A DNA stretch of 64,000 bases from JAKIWV01 sp963773945 (GTDB lineage: Archaea; Thermoplasmatota; Thermoplasmata; Lutacidiplasmatales; UBA184). Every line of letters begins with the position of its first letter. Position 1 is the stretch's first letter. The position numbers and the translations under genes were made by a program. The stretch spans positions 124,001 to 188,000 of the forward strand of contig CAVZDD010000004.1 in assembly GCA_963773945.1 (NCBI GenBank), read 5' to 3'. The notes under the pieces were generated by a model. It worked only from the letters and a program-made list of their open reading frames with translations, had not been told where the DNA came from and ran no database searches. Below, in pieces: positions 1 to 8,959 of this stretch.

Positions 1-414
1 ATCCTGACGAAGATCGGCACGGGCACGCCGCTCGCCCGCCGGTTCGGCTTCTCGGGGTCGGACTCGGCGGCCGCGGGATTTCTCTTCAGCAGTCGAGGCG
101 CCGTCGGGCTCGCGCTTGCGGTGTTGCTCCTCGCGGACAAGATCTTCAGCGAAGGATTGTTCACCGTGATCGCGCTGGTCGGCCTGCTCACCACCGTCAT
201 CGCCCCCTTGGGGGCGCTCTGGGTCTGGCGCCGCACCGCGACGGGCCGAGCCGACCTGGCCGAACGCATGCCCTCGCTGCAGCAAGGTCGTCCCCTGCGG
301 CTTACGCCGGCCCTCGACTGGCCACCGGCGCCCCCGACCGACCGCCCGCTGGCCTTGCGCCGGTCCCCGAGCTCTCCGCCCGGTGATGGACCGAACCCGC
401 CGCCTCCCCGGTAA
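1..414 (+). CDS. Cation:proton antiporter, C-terminal end (partial)
   Basis: The reading frame is open from base 1 to the TAA at 412-414, so the gene begins before the window. The visible part has the glycine-rich GAVGLALA stretch and two hydrophobic segments (about bases 100-235) typical of the last membrane helices of CPA-type Na+/H+ or K+/H+ exchangers. A charged and then proline-rich cytoplasmic tail of about 55 residues follows. A role in monovalent cation/proton exchange at the cell membrane is inferred from this fragment only; substrate and subfamily cannot be fixed. Confidence 0.6.
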   Translation: MLTKIGTGTPLARRFGFSGSDSAAAGFLFSSRGAVGLALAVLLLADKIFSEGLFTVIALVGLLTTVIAPLGALWVWRRTATGRADLAERMPSLQQGRPLRLTPALDWPPAPPTDRPLALRRSPSSPPGDGPNPPPPR

Positions 415-425
415 CCGCCGCGAAG

Positions 426-435
426 CCTAATTAGG
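426..435 (+). promoter_or_regulatory. TATA box of purC
   Basis: CCTAATTAGG, a perfect palindrome and the only A/T block in the 43-bp gap. Its centre is about 27 bases before the purC ATG, the spacing expected of a leaderless archaeal transcript. Confidence 0.5.
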
Positions 436-457
436 CGGACCGGGTCGAACGGTCGCG

Positions 458-1438
458 ATGCCGCGCACCTCCCGAACTGAACCGGCTGCGTCGGCCGCCG
501 CCGAGCCCCGGTACCTGCGTCGGGGGAAGGTCAAGGAGATCTACGAGATCTCGCCGACCGAGCTCGAGTTCCGGTTCACGAACGACATCTCGGTCTTCGA
601 CAAGCACATCCCGAGCGAGATCCCGTACAAGGGCGAGACGCTCGCCCGGACGGCCGCCTTCTGGTTCGAGATGTGCACGCGCCAGGGTGTGCCCCACCAC
701 TTCCTCCGGCTCTCCTCCCCGACCTCGATGCGGGTCCGTCGAGTCCAGGTTGTACCTAAGCCCAAAACACTGGGTCCGCGGCCGAAGAACTACCTCGTGC
801 CGCTCGAAGTGATCGTGCGGTACCACGTCGCGGGATCGATCTGGGACCGGATCAAGGCCGGTTCGGTGCACCCCGAGGACTTGGACTTTCCCCGCACCAA
901 GCCCGTCGAATACGGTGCGAAGCTCCCCACCCCTTTCTTCGAGCTGACGACCAAGCTCGAGCCGGTCGACCGCCTGCTCACGACCCCCGAGGCGCTCGAG
1001 CTCGCCGCCATCGACCGACACCAGCTGGACGAGATCCGGGAGCTGTGCTTCAAGATCGACCACGGGATTTCCGCCGAGATCGAACCGCGGGGGCTCCTCC
1101 ACGTCGACGGCAAGAAAGAGTTCGCGATCGACGCCGAAGGCCGCCTCATGGTCGTCGACACCTTCGGCACCGCCGACGAGGACCGGTTTTGGGACAAGGG
1201 AGCCTACGAACGCGGCCGGACCGTCGATTTCTCTAAGGAGTTCGTCCGCCAGCATTACCGGACCACCGGGTACTACGACCAGCTCACGGCGTCCCGCACC
1301 GCCCAGCGCGAGGAGCCCCCGATTCCGCCCCTCCCGCCGCTGCTCATCGACGAGGTGAGCCGGCTCTACACGACCGTCTTTCAGCGTCTCACCGGTGTCC
1401 CGTTCACGCCCGAGAGCGCCGCGGCGAAACCCTCCTAG
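458..1438 (+). CDS. purC: Phosphoribosylaminoimidazole-succinocarboxamide synthase (PurC)
   Basis: SAICAR synthase joins aspartate to CAIR using ATP in de novo purine synthesis, in the cytoplasm. The 326-residue product shows the family signatures in order: RGKVKEIYEI near residue 22, FTNDISVFDKHIPSEIPYKG near 40, VPLEVIVRYHVAGSIWDR near 112, and the later EIEPRGLLHVDGKKEFAID and VDTFGTADEDRFW blocks. The first about 17 residues are a low-complexity Ala/Glu leader. The length fits the longer PurC form rather than the compact bacterial enzyme of about 240 residues. The ATG is chosen because the TATA box lies 27 bases upstream. Two further purine genes (purH at 14.4 kb, purP at 39.8 kb) lie in the window but not in one operon. 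Confidence 0.93.
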   Translation: MPRTSRTEPAASAAAEPRYLRRGKVKEIYEISPTELEFRFTNDISVFDKHIPSEIPYKGETLARTAAFWFEMCTRQGVPHHFLRLSSPTSMRVRRVQVVPKPKTLGPRPKNYLVPLEVIVRYHVAGSIWDRIKAGSVHPEDLDFPRTKPVEYGAKLPTPFFELTTKLEPVDRLLTTPEALELAAIDRHQLDEIRELCFKIDHGISAEIEPRGLLHVDGKKEFAIDAEGRLMVVDTFGTADEDRFWDKGAYERGRTVDFSKEFVRQHYRTTGYYDQLTASRTAQREEPPIPPLPPLLIDEVSRLYTTVFQRLTGVPFTPESAAAKPS

Positions 1439-1507
1439 CACCGGTCACCTTCCAGCGTTTCACGACCTCTCCATAGGGGTTATCCCACCGCCGACGCTGC
1501 CACCCCC

Positions 1508-2505
1508 GTGTCCGCCAAACCGCGTGCCCGCAGTTCTGAGACCGACGAACCGGCCGCCGACGAGCGGCCCGAAGTCGCCCTCGAGGACCTGCCGGGCGTC
1601 GGAGGGACGATCGCCGACAAGCTCCGAGAATCCGGCTACACCGACCTGATGGAGCTCGCCGTCGCCTCCCCGGGCGACGTCGCCGAGGCCGCTGAGATCG
1701 GCACCGCCACGGCCCAAAAGATCATCGGCGAGGCGCGGCGCAGGGCCGACGTCGGGGGCTTCGAGAGCGGCGTCACGCTCCTCGAGCGTCGGAAGAACCT
1801 GGGACGCGTCACGACCGGCGCGAAGTCGCTCGACGACCTGCTGGGCGGCGGCGTGGAGACCGCGGCCATCACGGAGTTCTCGGGTGAGTTCGGTACCGGC
1901 AAGACGCAGCTCGCCCACCAGATCGCCGTCAACATCCAGCAGCCCCCCGAGCAGGGCGGGCTCTCCTCGGAGACGGTCTACATCGACACCGAGTCGACCT
2001 TCCGGCCGGAGCGGATCGTCGACATGGCCAAGGCCGTCGGTCTCGACCCGACCGAAGCGCTCGGCAAGATCCACATCGCCCGCGCCTTCAATTCGAATCA
2101 CCAGATGCTCCTCGTCGCCAAGGCGCAGGAACTGGCGCGCGAGCGCCCGATCCGGCTGCTCGTCGTCGACTCGCTCACCGCCCACTTCCGGAGCGAGTAC
2201 ATGGGCCGGGGGAGCTCGCCCCCCGTCAGCAACTCCTCAACCGACACCTCCACGAACTCCTCCGGTTCGGGACGACGTTCAACTCCGCCATCGTGGTCAC
2301 GAACCAGGTCTCCTCCCGGCCAGACGTGCTGTTCGGCGACCCGACGCGCCCCATCGGGGGCAACATCGTGGCGCACGCCGCGACGTACCGGATCTATCTC
2401 CGCAAGTCGAAGCCGCCGAAGCGAATCGCCCGGCTGATCGACTCGCCGAACCTCCCCGAAGGGGAGGCGGTCTTCGCGCTTACCGGCGAGGGGATCCGCG
2501 AGTAG
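1508..2505 (+). CDS. radA: DNA repair and recombination protein RadA (one frameshift in the assembly)
   Basis: Archaeal recombinase that polymerises on single-stranded DNA and drives strand exchange. The N-terminal helix-hairpin-helix domain (DLPGVGGTIADKL) precedes the RecA core with Walker A GEFGTGKTQ near residue 118, YIDTESTFRPERI, and Walker B RLLVVDSLTAHFRSEY. After MGRG the frame breaks in the G run at 2208-2212. Adding one G restores the expected ELAPRQQLLNRHLHELLRF and then joins the second frame, which runs GDPTRPIGGN...IDSPNLPEGEAV to the TAG at 2505. The whole gene is about 332 residues, normal for RadA. The GTG start is supported by a TATA-like TTATC 26 bases upstream. No intein is present. 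RadA should be essential, so a base-call error is likelier than a real mutation. Confidence 0.9.
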
Positions 2506-3172
2506 GGCGGGACGGCGCGCGGCCCACGCGCCGCACAGCGGTCGCCTTCACGTAGAGCCAGACCCGGGCCCCGCGCGCCAGCCCGAGCTGCCGCACCGGC
2601 TCCTCGGTGATCGCCACCCGGAGCCGGACGCGACCCGTTCGGACCACGAGGGTCCGTTCCAGGGGGTCGGGGCCCGGGCGTACCTCCTCGACGGTGGCCG
2701 GGAGCACGTTGCGCGCGCTCGATGGAAATTTTTCCCGGGCCACGAGGATCGACTCCGGGTCGAGCAGGACCATGACCGGTTCTCCGTCGTCCGCCGGGAA
2801 CGCGACGCGGAGACGGACGTCCTTCGTCAGGGTCACTTCCGGCGCCGGAACGCGATGGTACACGCCCCGCAGCAGGTTCGAGACCGAGGGCGGCGCGACC
2901 GGTCGGGCGTCGAGCAGTTCGATGGAGTCGAAGCCCTGGCGCACGATCCGGTCCCCGAGGGGGGTGAGCCGGGTGCCCCCGTGGGCCCGGCCGCCTCGGA
3001 CGCTCGTGACCACGGGTCCGCCGAACGCCCTCGCGAGCCGGGCGAGATGGTAGGTCGCCCGGTCCCGGGAGATGCCCACATGCCGGCTCGCGGCCACGAC
3101 CGACCGCTCGCTCGCCAGGCTGCGGAGGAGCGCGACGTCCGTGTCCGTGACGAGCCTCGGTCGATGCCTCAC
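2480..3172 (-). CDS. ModE-like molybdate/tungstate-responsive regulator
   Basis: The 230-residue protein has an N-terminal winged helix of the ModE/LysR type (residues about 8-70, with SVVAASRHVGISRDRATYHLARL). A C-terminal TOBE-like segment resembling the oxyanion-binding domains of ModE and ModC follows (about 100-205, with ARNVLPATVEEVRPGPDP). It is the last gene of the wtpABC operon: its GTG start overlaps the wtpC stop as GTGA. This predicts repression or activation of the transporter, and perhaps of molybdenum enzymes, by bound molybdate or tungstate. Its 3' end overlaps the convergent radA end by 26 bp. Confidence 0.72.
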   Translation of the reverse strand: MRHRPRLVTDTDVALLRSLASERSVVAASRHVGISRDRATYHLARLARAFGGPVVTSVRGGRAHGGTRLTPLGDRIVRQGFDSIELLDARPVAPPSVSNLLRGVYHRVPAPEVTLTKDVRLRVAFPADDGEPVMVLLDPESILVAREKFPSSARNVLPATVEEVRPGPDPLERTLVVRTGRVRLRVAITEEPVRQLGLARGARVWLYVKATAVRRVGRAPSRPTRGSPRR

Positions 3173-4209
3173 GTGCCCACTCTCGGCCGGCTCGGCGCGC
3201 CCAACGCCTGGAGCGTCTCCGGGGCGATTCCGAACCGGATCCGGGCCCCGAGGGTCGGAAGCGGGGGCGTCACTGGCGGCGGGATTCGGAGGGTGACCAA
3301 GAGGTCATCGGCGACCACCTCGACCGTGAGGCCCGGCGGACCCGGTCGGGCGCTGCGCACCGTCCCTTCCCAGAGCGGCACAGTCCCGGAACCGAGGGAA
3401 ATGCCGGGACTCGCGAATGCGATACCCTCTGGGCCCGCCCGCTCGCGCAGCCAGGATCGCAGGGACCCCGGGGCGCCCGCCTCGAGGGACGACGGGTCGT
3501 AGACGTTCTCGTACCCCACGAACCGGGCGGCGAACGGGTCCGAAGGCGCGCGCAGGAGCGTAGCGGCGTCGCACCGCTCCCGCACCTGACCCTCCCGCAA
3601 AACCACGAACGAATCCGCGATCGAAAACGCGAGCGACGGGTCATGCGTCACGACGACCATCGGGATCCGGTCCGTTTCCCGGAGCTCGTGGAGGACGAGC
3701 CCGAGCTCGTACCGGGCGACCACGTCGAGGGCCTGCCACGGCTCGTCCCAGACGATCAGGCCGGGCTCGGCGGCGAGTGCCCGGGCAATCGCGACCCGTT
3801 GTTGTTCGCCGCCACTGAGACGGGCCGGATACCGGTTCGCGAGGGCCGTCAGGTGAAATCGGTCCAGCAGTTCCTGCGTCCGTCGATTCTTGTCCGAACC
3901 GTACCGGAGCTCCATCGGGTAGCGAATGTTGTGGGCCACCGTACGGTGGGGAAAGAGTCCGAGCCCTTGGGGCACGTAGCCGAGCGCGCGCTCCTCGGGC
4001 ATCCAGTCCGAAATGTCGACCCCGTCCCGAAGAATCCGGCCCCGTCGCGGCCGGAGGAAGCCGGCGAGCGTTCGAAGGAGCGTCGTCTTGCCGGCCCCCG
4101 ACGTCCCGAGCACGGCGACCGCGGTGCCCGGTTCGAGGTCGAGGTTCACGGGCCCGAGGTGGAACTTCTCGAGGTCGGTCTCGAGGCCCTCGACGACCCA
4201 GTGGCTCAC
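3169..4209 (-). CDS. wtpC: Tungstate/molybdate ABC transporter ATP-binding protein
   Basis: ATPase subunit that powers oxyanion import. Visible motifs are Walker A LGTSGAGKTT (about residue 35), the Q-loop region LGYVPQGLGLFP, ABC signature LSGGEQQRVAIARAL, Walker B GLIVWDEPW and switch His VVVTHD. The C-terminal third (from about residue 230) is a TOBE regulatory domain as in ModC/WtpC. I start it at the GTG at 4209 because this overlaps the wtpB stop as GTGA, the same arrangement as at the wtpC/regulator junction. An upstream in-frame start 11 codons earlier lies inside wtpB. The enzyme acts on the inner face of the membrane with WtpB. Confidence 0.88.
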   Translation of the reverse strand: MSHWVVEGLETDLEKFHLGPVNLDLEPGTAVAVLGTSGAGKTTLLRTLAGFLRPRRGRILRDGVDISDWMPEERALGYVPQGLGLFPHRTVAHNIRYPMELRYGSDKNRRTQELLDRFHLTALANRYPARLSGGEQQRVAIARALAAEPGLIVWDEPWQALDVVARYELGLVLHELRETDRIPMVVVTHDPSLAFSIADSFVVLREGQVRERCDAATLLRAPSDPFAARFVGYENVYDPSSLEAGAPGSLRSWLRERAGPEGIAFASPGISLGSGTVPLWEGTVRSARPGPPGLTVEVVADDLLVTLRIPPPVTPPLPTLGARIRFGIAPETLQALGAPSRPRVGT

Positions 4210-5114
4210 GGAGTCAGCTCTCCCCGGCGCCAGGGCAGCCAACCGGACCGCTCCCCGAGGCGGACCAGAAGGAACAGGGCGAACGCGATGATGAGAAAGA
4301 GCGAGCTGACCGCCGCCGCACCGGCGAGGTTGCCGTTCTGGAACAGGTCGTAGATGTAGACCGAGATGGTCGAGGTCACGGGGCCGTTGTACGGACCGCC
4401 CGGGTAGACCGTGTAGGCGAGGATGAGCAGGCCGCCGATCTCGCTCACCGCGCGGGCCCAGGAAAGGATCAGTCCGGCCACGACTCCCCGGAGCGCGAGC
4501 GGAAACGAGACCGTGAGGAAGGCGGTCGCGCTGCCGGCCCCGAGCGAACGGGCGGCCTCGATGACCCGGTTATCCACGGCCCGGAACGAGAGCTCGCTCG
4601 CGAGCACCGTGTAAGGCGCACTGACGAACACCATCACGAGCACGACGCCCCAGATCGTGTCGTAGACCGGGAATCCGATCGATTCCGTAAACTGGTAGAG
4701 CGCCGTCCCGGGGATCAAAAGAAGGAAAAGCCCGAGTCCGACCAACAGATGGGGAACCACCACCGGCAATGCAACGAGCGACTCCACGACCGTCCGCCCG
4801 GGGAACTTCCGTCGGGCGAGAAGGTACCCCATCGGGATACCGAAGACCACGGCCGCCAGCACGGCGATCCCGGAGGCGAAGAACGTCAGCCAGAGGGCCT
4901 CCCGCACCTGGGCACTGCTCGCGGCCGTCAGGATGCCAGAGATCGGCCCGTAGGTGAGCAGGGCGTAGATCGGCAGGATGAACAGGAGCAAAAGCGAGCC
5001 GGAGAGGACGAGCTGGAGGCCCAGCCAGAACGGGCCGGTCCGCCAGTGACGGCGGGGGGTTGGAAGGGGCGCGCCCGTGGCGCCCCGTCTCAAGTCACGA
5101 ACGGACTCGCCCAC
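4206..5114 (-). CDS. wtpB: Tungstate/molybdate ABC transporter permease
   Basis: The 302-residue membrane protein has about six hydrophobic segments between residues 28 and 290. It carries the EAA-type cytoplasmic loop of binding-protein-dependent permeases (EAARSLGAGSATAFLTVSFP...G near residues 185-210), which docks the ATPase. It lies between wtpA and wtpC, overlapping the end of wtpA by about 25 bp and wtpC by 4 bp, so translation is probably coupled. The GTG start at 5114 gives a short basic N-terminus before the first helix. Confidence 0.87.
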   Translation of the reverse strand: MGESVRDLRRGATGAPLPTPRRHWRTGPFWLGLQLVLSGSLLLLFILPIYALLTYGPISGILTAASSAQVREALWLTFFASGIAVLAAVVFGIPMGYLLARRKFPGRTVVESLVALPVVVPHLLVGLGLFLLLIPGTALYQFTESIGFPVYDTIWGVVLVMVFVSAPYTVLASELSFRAVDNRVIEAARSLGAGSATAFLTVSFPLALRGVVAGLILSWARAVSEIGGLLILAYTVYPGGPYNGPVTSTISVYIYDLFQNGNLAGAAAVSSLFLIIAFALFLLVRLGERSGWLPWRRGELTP

Positions 5115-6249
5115 GATGGTAGCGGCTCCACGTCAGGGGCTAAAACCGACGGTACGGCGCTCGGGTTGTTCGACCAGCCCGGGAAGATTGGGGTAAACGC
5201 CCCACCCTCCGAGATGATTGCGGCGCCCTGCGGCGACAGGAGGAGGTGGATGAAGGCCGCCCCGAGGGCCGGGTTCTGCGCGTTCGTCGGGACCGTGATG
5301 GAGAAAAGGACCGGTGCCGGAGCCACCTTGGTCAACCCGCCGGTCGAACTTACGATGGTCGTGTTGAGCTCGGCGTAATCCGTCAAGGCGGTGGAGTTGT
5401 TCGCGGAGAGGCCCACGATGGGGTTGAACGATACGTAGGGGAGGTGGTTCACCACGGCGAACGACCGGTAGGTGATGAGCGCCGACACGACCCCGGTCTT
5501 GAGGAGTGTCGCGGCCTGGGACTCGTGTTCGAGCTCGGCCACCACGTGGGGGCCGACCTGGGTGGCGTTGGGAATGGCCGGGTTCCGGGGGCCCCCCCGT
5601 AGAGCTGGCTGTAGAACTTGGTCGGACTGTCGTTGTAGAGCATGCCCTGCAGCATCAGGCTGAAGATCTCGTTGTAGCCGTTGGGATCGGTGGAGGCGTT
5701 CCAGACGGCCATCGGGGCGTTGCTGGGGTTGTCCACGTCGTTGATCAGTTTCTGGGCCCAGTTCGTTTCGTTCACTCCGTCGAATGCCGCGATCGAGGAG
5801 TTGTACACCAGAACTTCGGGGGTGGCGCCCCAGACGACCTCGTAACTGGCGAACGTGGGCTCGAGCAACGACGGGATGAGACGGAAATCTGCGACGGCCG
5901 CGACGTCGGCTCGAGCCGCTAGGGTGGTGATCGCTGTGGTGATGTCGAGCGATCCTTCGTAGGTCTGGGCCACGATGGGGGCAGAGATGTTCGGGGTTTC
6001 GTTGACGAGCAGGCTCGCGAGTTGGGGGAACAGCGTGTTGAGGGTCCCCGCCCCGAGGACCGACAGGGTGTCGTTCGTGAAGGTGGCGGGCGACGAAGCG
6101 GGCGACCCACGGTACTCGTAACCGGCCAGGAACCCGACGCCGATGCCGCCGAGCGCCACGAGGAGCACCACGACGATCACCACGCTGCGAGAGGCCATCG
6201 ACGACGGGGGAGACGACGGGGTCGGAGCGGACCGGGGAGCGGACGTCAT
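5090..6249 (-). CDS. wtpA: Tungstate/molybdate-binding protein WtpA (one frameshift in the assembly)
   Basis: Extracytoplasmic solute-binding protein of the transporter. A membrane anchor (about residues 22-43, VVIVVVLLVALGGIGVGFLAGY) precedes the binding domain with LSVLGAGTLNTLFPQL, the WtpA-like ADVAAVADFRLIPSLLEP and DPNGYNEIFSLMLQ. Near base 5592 the frame breaks in a run of five G and seven C (5587-5598). One added base joins the rest, which runs from GPRNPAIPNATQVGPHVVAE through IVGLSANNSTALTDYAELN to the TGA at 5090. The ATG at 6249 is preferred over earlier in-frame codons because TTTAA (6271-6280 region) lies 27 bases upstream. The WtpA name rather than ModA follows the ADYTLIP-like and DPxGY blocks. 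The substrate could be either oxyanion. Confidence 0.82.
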
Positions 6250-6270
6250 CGATGTGTTGGATTCACACAT

Positions 6271-6280
6271 CGGTTAAAGG
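6271..6280 (-). promoter_or_regulatory. TATA box of the wtpABC operon
   Basis: CCTTTAACCG read on the minus strand, centred about 27 bases before the chosen wtpA ATG. It is the only A/T-rich block between wtpA and the end of sodX. Confidence 0.5.
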
Positions 6281-6302
6281 CTTGTGTAGTTCCCCGAGCG
6301 AC

Positions 6303-6788
6303 TCAGAGCTCGCCGCGCCGTTCGAAGGGGGCGTAGCGATAGTAGGCGCGCCCGACCAGGGCGGCGAACGGCACCGGCCCGAACTGTAGGCTGTCGCGGG
6401 CGGTCGGCGCGTCTCCCGTGACGTAGAGGGTGGATCCGGGGAGCGTGACCGTTTCGATCGCGTCCGGTGGGGGGACCGGATCGGCCGGCACCTCCGGGGC
6501 CGCGGTCAGAATCCCTCGTGTCCTCCAGAATCGACCGGGCCCCACGCCGGCCACGCGCTTGATGAGCCAGCGGCCCGCCGCGTCCGGGTCCACGAGCACC
6601 ACGATGTGTCCCACGACGGGGGGCGACGAGAGGTACACCCGTACGTCGACCAGCAGTCGGTCGCCCGGGATCAAGACGGGGGCCATGCTCTCGTCATGGA
6701 CCTCGACGCGTCGGCTCCGAAGCCGACGCCATCCGCTCGGGGGCCGGAACGCGGGAGCGAGTGGCTCCCCGGAGGGCGCTCCCGGCAT
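6303..6788 (-). CDS. sodX: S26-type signal peptidase, probable NiSOD maturation protease (SodX)
   Basis: The 161-residue serine/lysine protease of the signal peptidase I clan shows the catalytic serine block ESMAPVLIPGDRLLVD (Ser34) and the general-base lysine in RWLIKRVAG (Lys77). The later TLYVTGDAPTARDSLQFGPV block is the family box E with GDxxxSxDSR-like pattern. It has no strong transmembrane anchor, unlike ordinary signal peptidases. It faces sodN across only 30 bp in divergent orientation. Known NiSODs need an adjacent dedicated protease to cut off a leader and expose the nickel hook, which is the basis for the SodX call. Confidence 0.82.
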   Translation of the reverse strand: MPGAPSGEPLAPAFRPPSGWRRLRSRRVEVHDESMAPVLIPGDRLLVDVRVYLSSPPVVGHIVVLVDPDAAGRWLIKRVAGVGPGRFWRTRGILTAAPEVPADPVPPPDAIETVTLPGSTLYVTGDAPTARDSLQFGPVPFAALVGRAYYRYAPFERRGEL

Positions 6789-6796
6789 CCTTATCC
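6789..6796 (+). promoter_or_regulatory. TATA-like element of sodN
   Basis: CCTTATCC, about 25 bases before the sodN ATG, consistent with a leaderless transcript. The whole divergent gap to sodX is 30 bp, so the two promoters must overlap each other or the coding ends. Confidence 0.35.
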
Positions 6797-6818
6797 GACT
6801 CTCCGGGCTCGCGGGGCC

Positions 6819-7346
6819 ATGTCCGCCACCACCCGGTCAACGGGATTCGTGAACCGACTCTTGGACGCCGTCATTGCCCCGCGCGTGGTCTACGCCCACT
6901 GCGACATTCCGTGCGGTATTTATGACCCGCACGAGGCGCAGATCGCCGCGCTTACCGTGATGCGCATGGACCAGCTCATCGCGGAGCTGGCGCATCCGGG
7001 ACCCGACGCGAAGCTCGAGGAACGAGCGATTTACGTCTCCAAGATGGCCCGGTACACGGCCGTCAAAGAGCAGCACTCGGAGAAGGTCAAGCAGGAGATC
7101 CGCGTCATCTGGGGGGATTACTTCACCCCCGACCACGTGAAGCAGTACCCCGGGGCCCACGAGATGGTCTGGAAGATCCTGAAGCAGGCCTCGAAGACGC
7201 GGCAGGGCACCGCCCTCGCCGACGCCCAAGAGCTCGTGAAGGCTGTGCAGGAGTTCGCCGAGCTGTTCTGGAAGACGAAGGGCGCCCCGACCAAGCGGTC
7301 CCCTTCGCTGCAGAAGTCCGGCGGCGAGATCGTCTACCCGGCCTGA
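6819..7346 (+). CDS. sodN: Nickel-containing superoxide dismutase (NiSOD)
   Basis: Converts superoxide to oxygen and hydrogen peroxide with a nickel ion held by the N-terminal hook. The hook H27-C28-D29-I-P31-C32-G33-I-Y35 is exact for the family (HCDxPCGxY). It must be exposed by cleavage after Ala26, leaving a mature chain of about 149 residues. That is somewhat longer than the about 117-residue bacterial enzymes. The helical body contains TVMRMDQLIAEL and an EEH-like VKEQHSEKVKQEIRVIWGDYF segment. The ATG at 6819 gives a 26-residue leader and sits 25 bases after a TATA-like box. The open frame continues upstream without support. The adjacent sodX is the predicted processing enzyme. Confidence 0.93.
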   Translation: MSATTRSTGFVNRLLDAVIAPRVVYAHCDIPCGIYDPHEAQIAALTVMRMDQLIAELAHPGPDAKLEERAIYVSKMARYTAVKEQHSEKVKQEIRVIWGDYFTPDHVKQYPGAHEMVWKILKQASKTRQGTALADAQELVKAVQEFAELFWKTKGAPTKRSPSLQKSGGEIVYPA

Positions 7347-7432
7347 GGCGTCGTCGCCGCCTCGACCTCCGGGGGCCGTGGTTCCCCGGGGGTCTTCTTT
7401 TTCCGCCTGGACTCTCCACCCCCGCGTTGTCG

Positions 7433-8959
7433 ATGTCCGAGAGCTTGCCGGTCGACGGCCGCTCCCTTACGCTCGAACAGTTCCTCGCCGTCGCCCGGGC
7501 CGGCCGGCGGGTCTCGCTCGCTCCCGATGCCCGGCCGGCGGTGGAGTCGAGTCGCCACGCCGTCGAGCGCGTCATTGCCGCCGGTCGTCCGGTCTACGGC
7601 GTGACGACCGGTTTCGGTAGCCTCTCCAAGGAAGTGATCCCGGCCCGGGAGGCCCGCGCCCTGCAACTCTCCCTCCTCCGAAGCCATGCGAGCGGCACTG
7701 GCCCCGCCTTGCCCGCCGACGTGGTCCGCGGGATGCTGCTCCTGCGCGCGAACGCCCTGAGCCGCGGACATTCCGGCGTGCGTCCGGAACTGGTGGAACG
7801 TCTGCTCGATTTTCTAAACCGGAACCTGGTCCCGTTCGTTCCCGAACAAGGGTCGGTGGGCGCATCCGGAGACCTCGCTCCCCTCGCGCATCTCGCGCTC
7901 ACGTTGCTCGGCGAGGGAGAGTTCGTCTCCCCGGAGGGACATCGAACCGCGTCGGTCGACGTTCATCAGAGTCTCGGGCTGGCTCCGCTCGACCTGGCTG
8001 AAAAGGAGGGCGTCGCCCTGATCAACGGGACGTCCCTCATGACGAGCTACCTCGCGCTCTCGGTCGCCGACGGCCGCGAACTGTTCGCGGCATCCGAGGT
8101 CGCCGCCGCGCTCTCGTTCGACGCGCTCCGCGGGGACCCGACGAGCCTCGATGACCGGCTGGGCACGCTCCGCAACCTCCCCGAGCAGCGCGCCGTCGCC
8201 GATGCGGTCCGGCGGCTGATCCACGGTACTCAGCTCGCCGTCGCCACCAGTGAGTGGCACGGCCAGGACCCCTACACGCTCCGGTGCATTCCGCAGGTCC
8301 TGGCCGCGTCCCGGCAAGGCCTCGATTACGCCGACCGAGTGCTCACGCCCGAGCTCAACGCCGTCTCGGATAACCCGGTCGTCTTCGAGGGCGACGAGTT
8401 CGTGAGCGGAGGCAACTTCCACGGACAGACCCTGGCCCTCGCCCTCGATACGCTCGCCCTGGCGCTCCACTACCTCGGCGCGTTCTCGGAGCGTCGCGTG
8501 GCCCGGCTCGTCAATCCGGCCCTCAACCGGGGCCTGCCCGCGTTCCTCGCCCCCACGCCCGGTCGTTCCTCCGGCTTCATGATCCCCCAGTACCTGGCCG
8601 CGGCACTCGTGAACGAGAACCAGACCCTGGTCCACCCGGCGAGCGCGAGCAGTCTCCCGACCTCCGCGGACCAGGAGGACTTTGTGAGCATGGGGGCGTG
8701 GGCGGGTGCGAAGCTCCGCCGGCTCCTCACGAACGTGCAGCGCATCGTGGCGATCGAGTGGATCGTGGCCGGGCAGGCCCTCGAGTATCGCCGGCCGGAG
8801 TCCGGAGGGGTGGGCAGCGAGGCGGCGTTGCGGGCGCTCCGGGAACGCGTCGTCCCCTGGTCCGAGGACCGCTCCCCCGCGGCGGACATCGAGCGCGTGA
8901 CCGCTGGTCTCGCCGACGGGTCCATGACCCGGGCGGTTCGGGCCGCCGTGCCGTTCTAG
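7433..8959 (+). CDS. hutH: Histidine ammonia-lyase
   Basis: Deaminates L-histidine to urocanate, the first step of histidine catabolism. The 508-residue protein matches the family length. The Ala-Ser-Gly triad that cyclises into the MIO electrophile is at 144-146 inside GSVGASGDLAPLAH. Other family blocks are YGVTTGFGSL near 56, LINGTSLMTSY, DNPVVF, SGGNFHGQ and PASASSLPTSADQEDFVSMG. The ATG at 7433 is preferred to a TTG two codons earlier; a T-rich stretch at about 7396-7402 may be its promoter. The next pathway enzyme recognised here, hutI, is 50 kb away; no urocanase is in the window. The 3' end overlaps the convergent gene by 4 bp. Confidence 0.95.
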   Translation: MSESLPVDGRSLTLEQFLAVARAGRRVSLAPDARPAVESSRHAVERVIAAGRPVYGVTTGFGSLSKEVIPAREARALQLSLLRSHASGTGPALPADVVRGMLLLRANALSRGHSGVRPELVERLLDFLNRNLVPFVPEQGSVGASGDLAPLAHLALTLLGEGEFVSPEGHRTASVDVHQSLGLAPLDLAEKEGVALINGTSLMTSYLALSVADGRELFAASEVAAALSFDALRGDPTSLDDRLGTLRNLPEQRAVADAVRRLIHGTQLAVATSEWHGQDPYTLRCIPQVLAASRQGLDYADRVLTPELNAVSDNPVVFEGDEFVSGGNFHGQTLALALDTLALALHYLGAFSERRVARLVNPALNRGLPAFLAPTPGRSSGFMIPQYLAAALVNENQTLVHPASASSLPTSADQEDFVSMGAWAGAKLRRLLTNVQRIVAIEWIVAGQALEYRRPESGGVGSEAALRALRERVVPWSEDRSPAADIERVTAGLADGSMTRAVRAAVPF

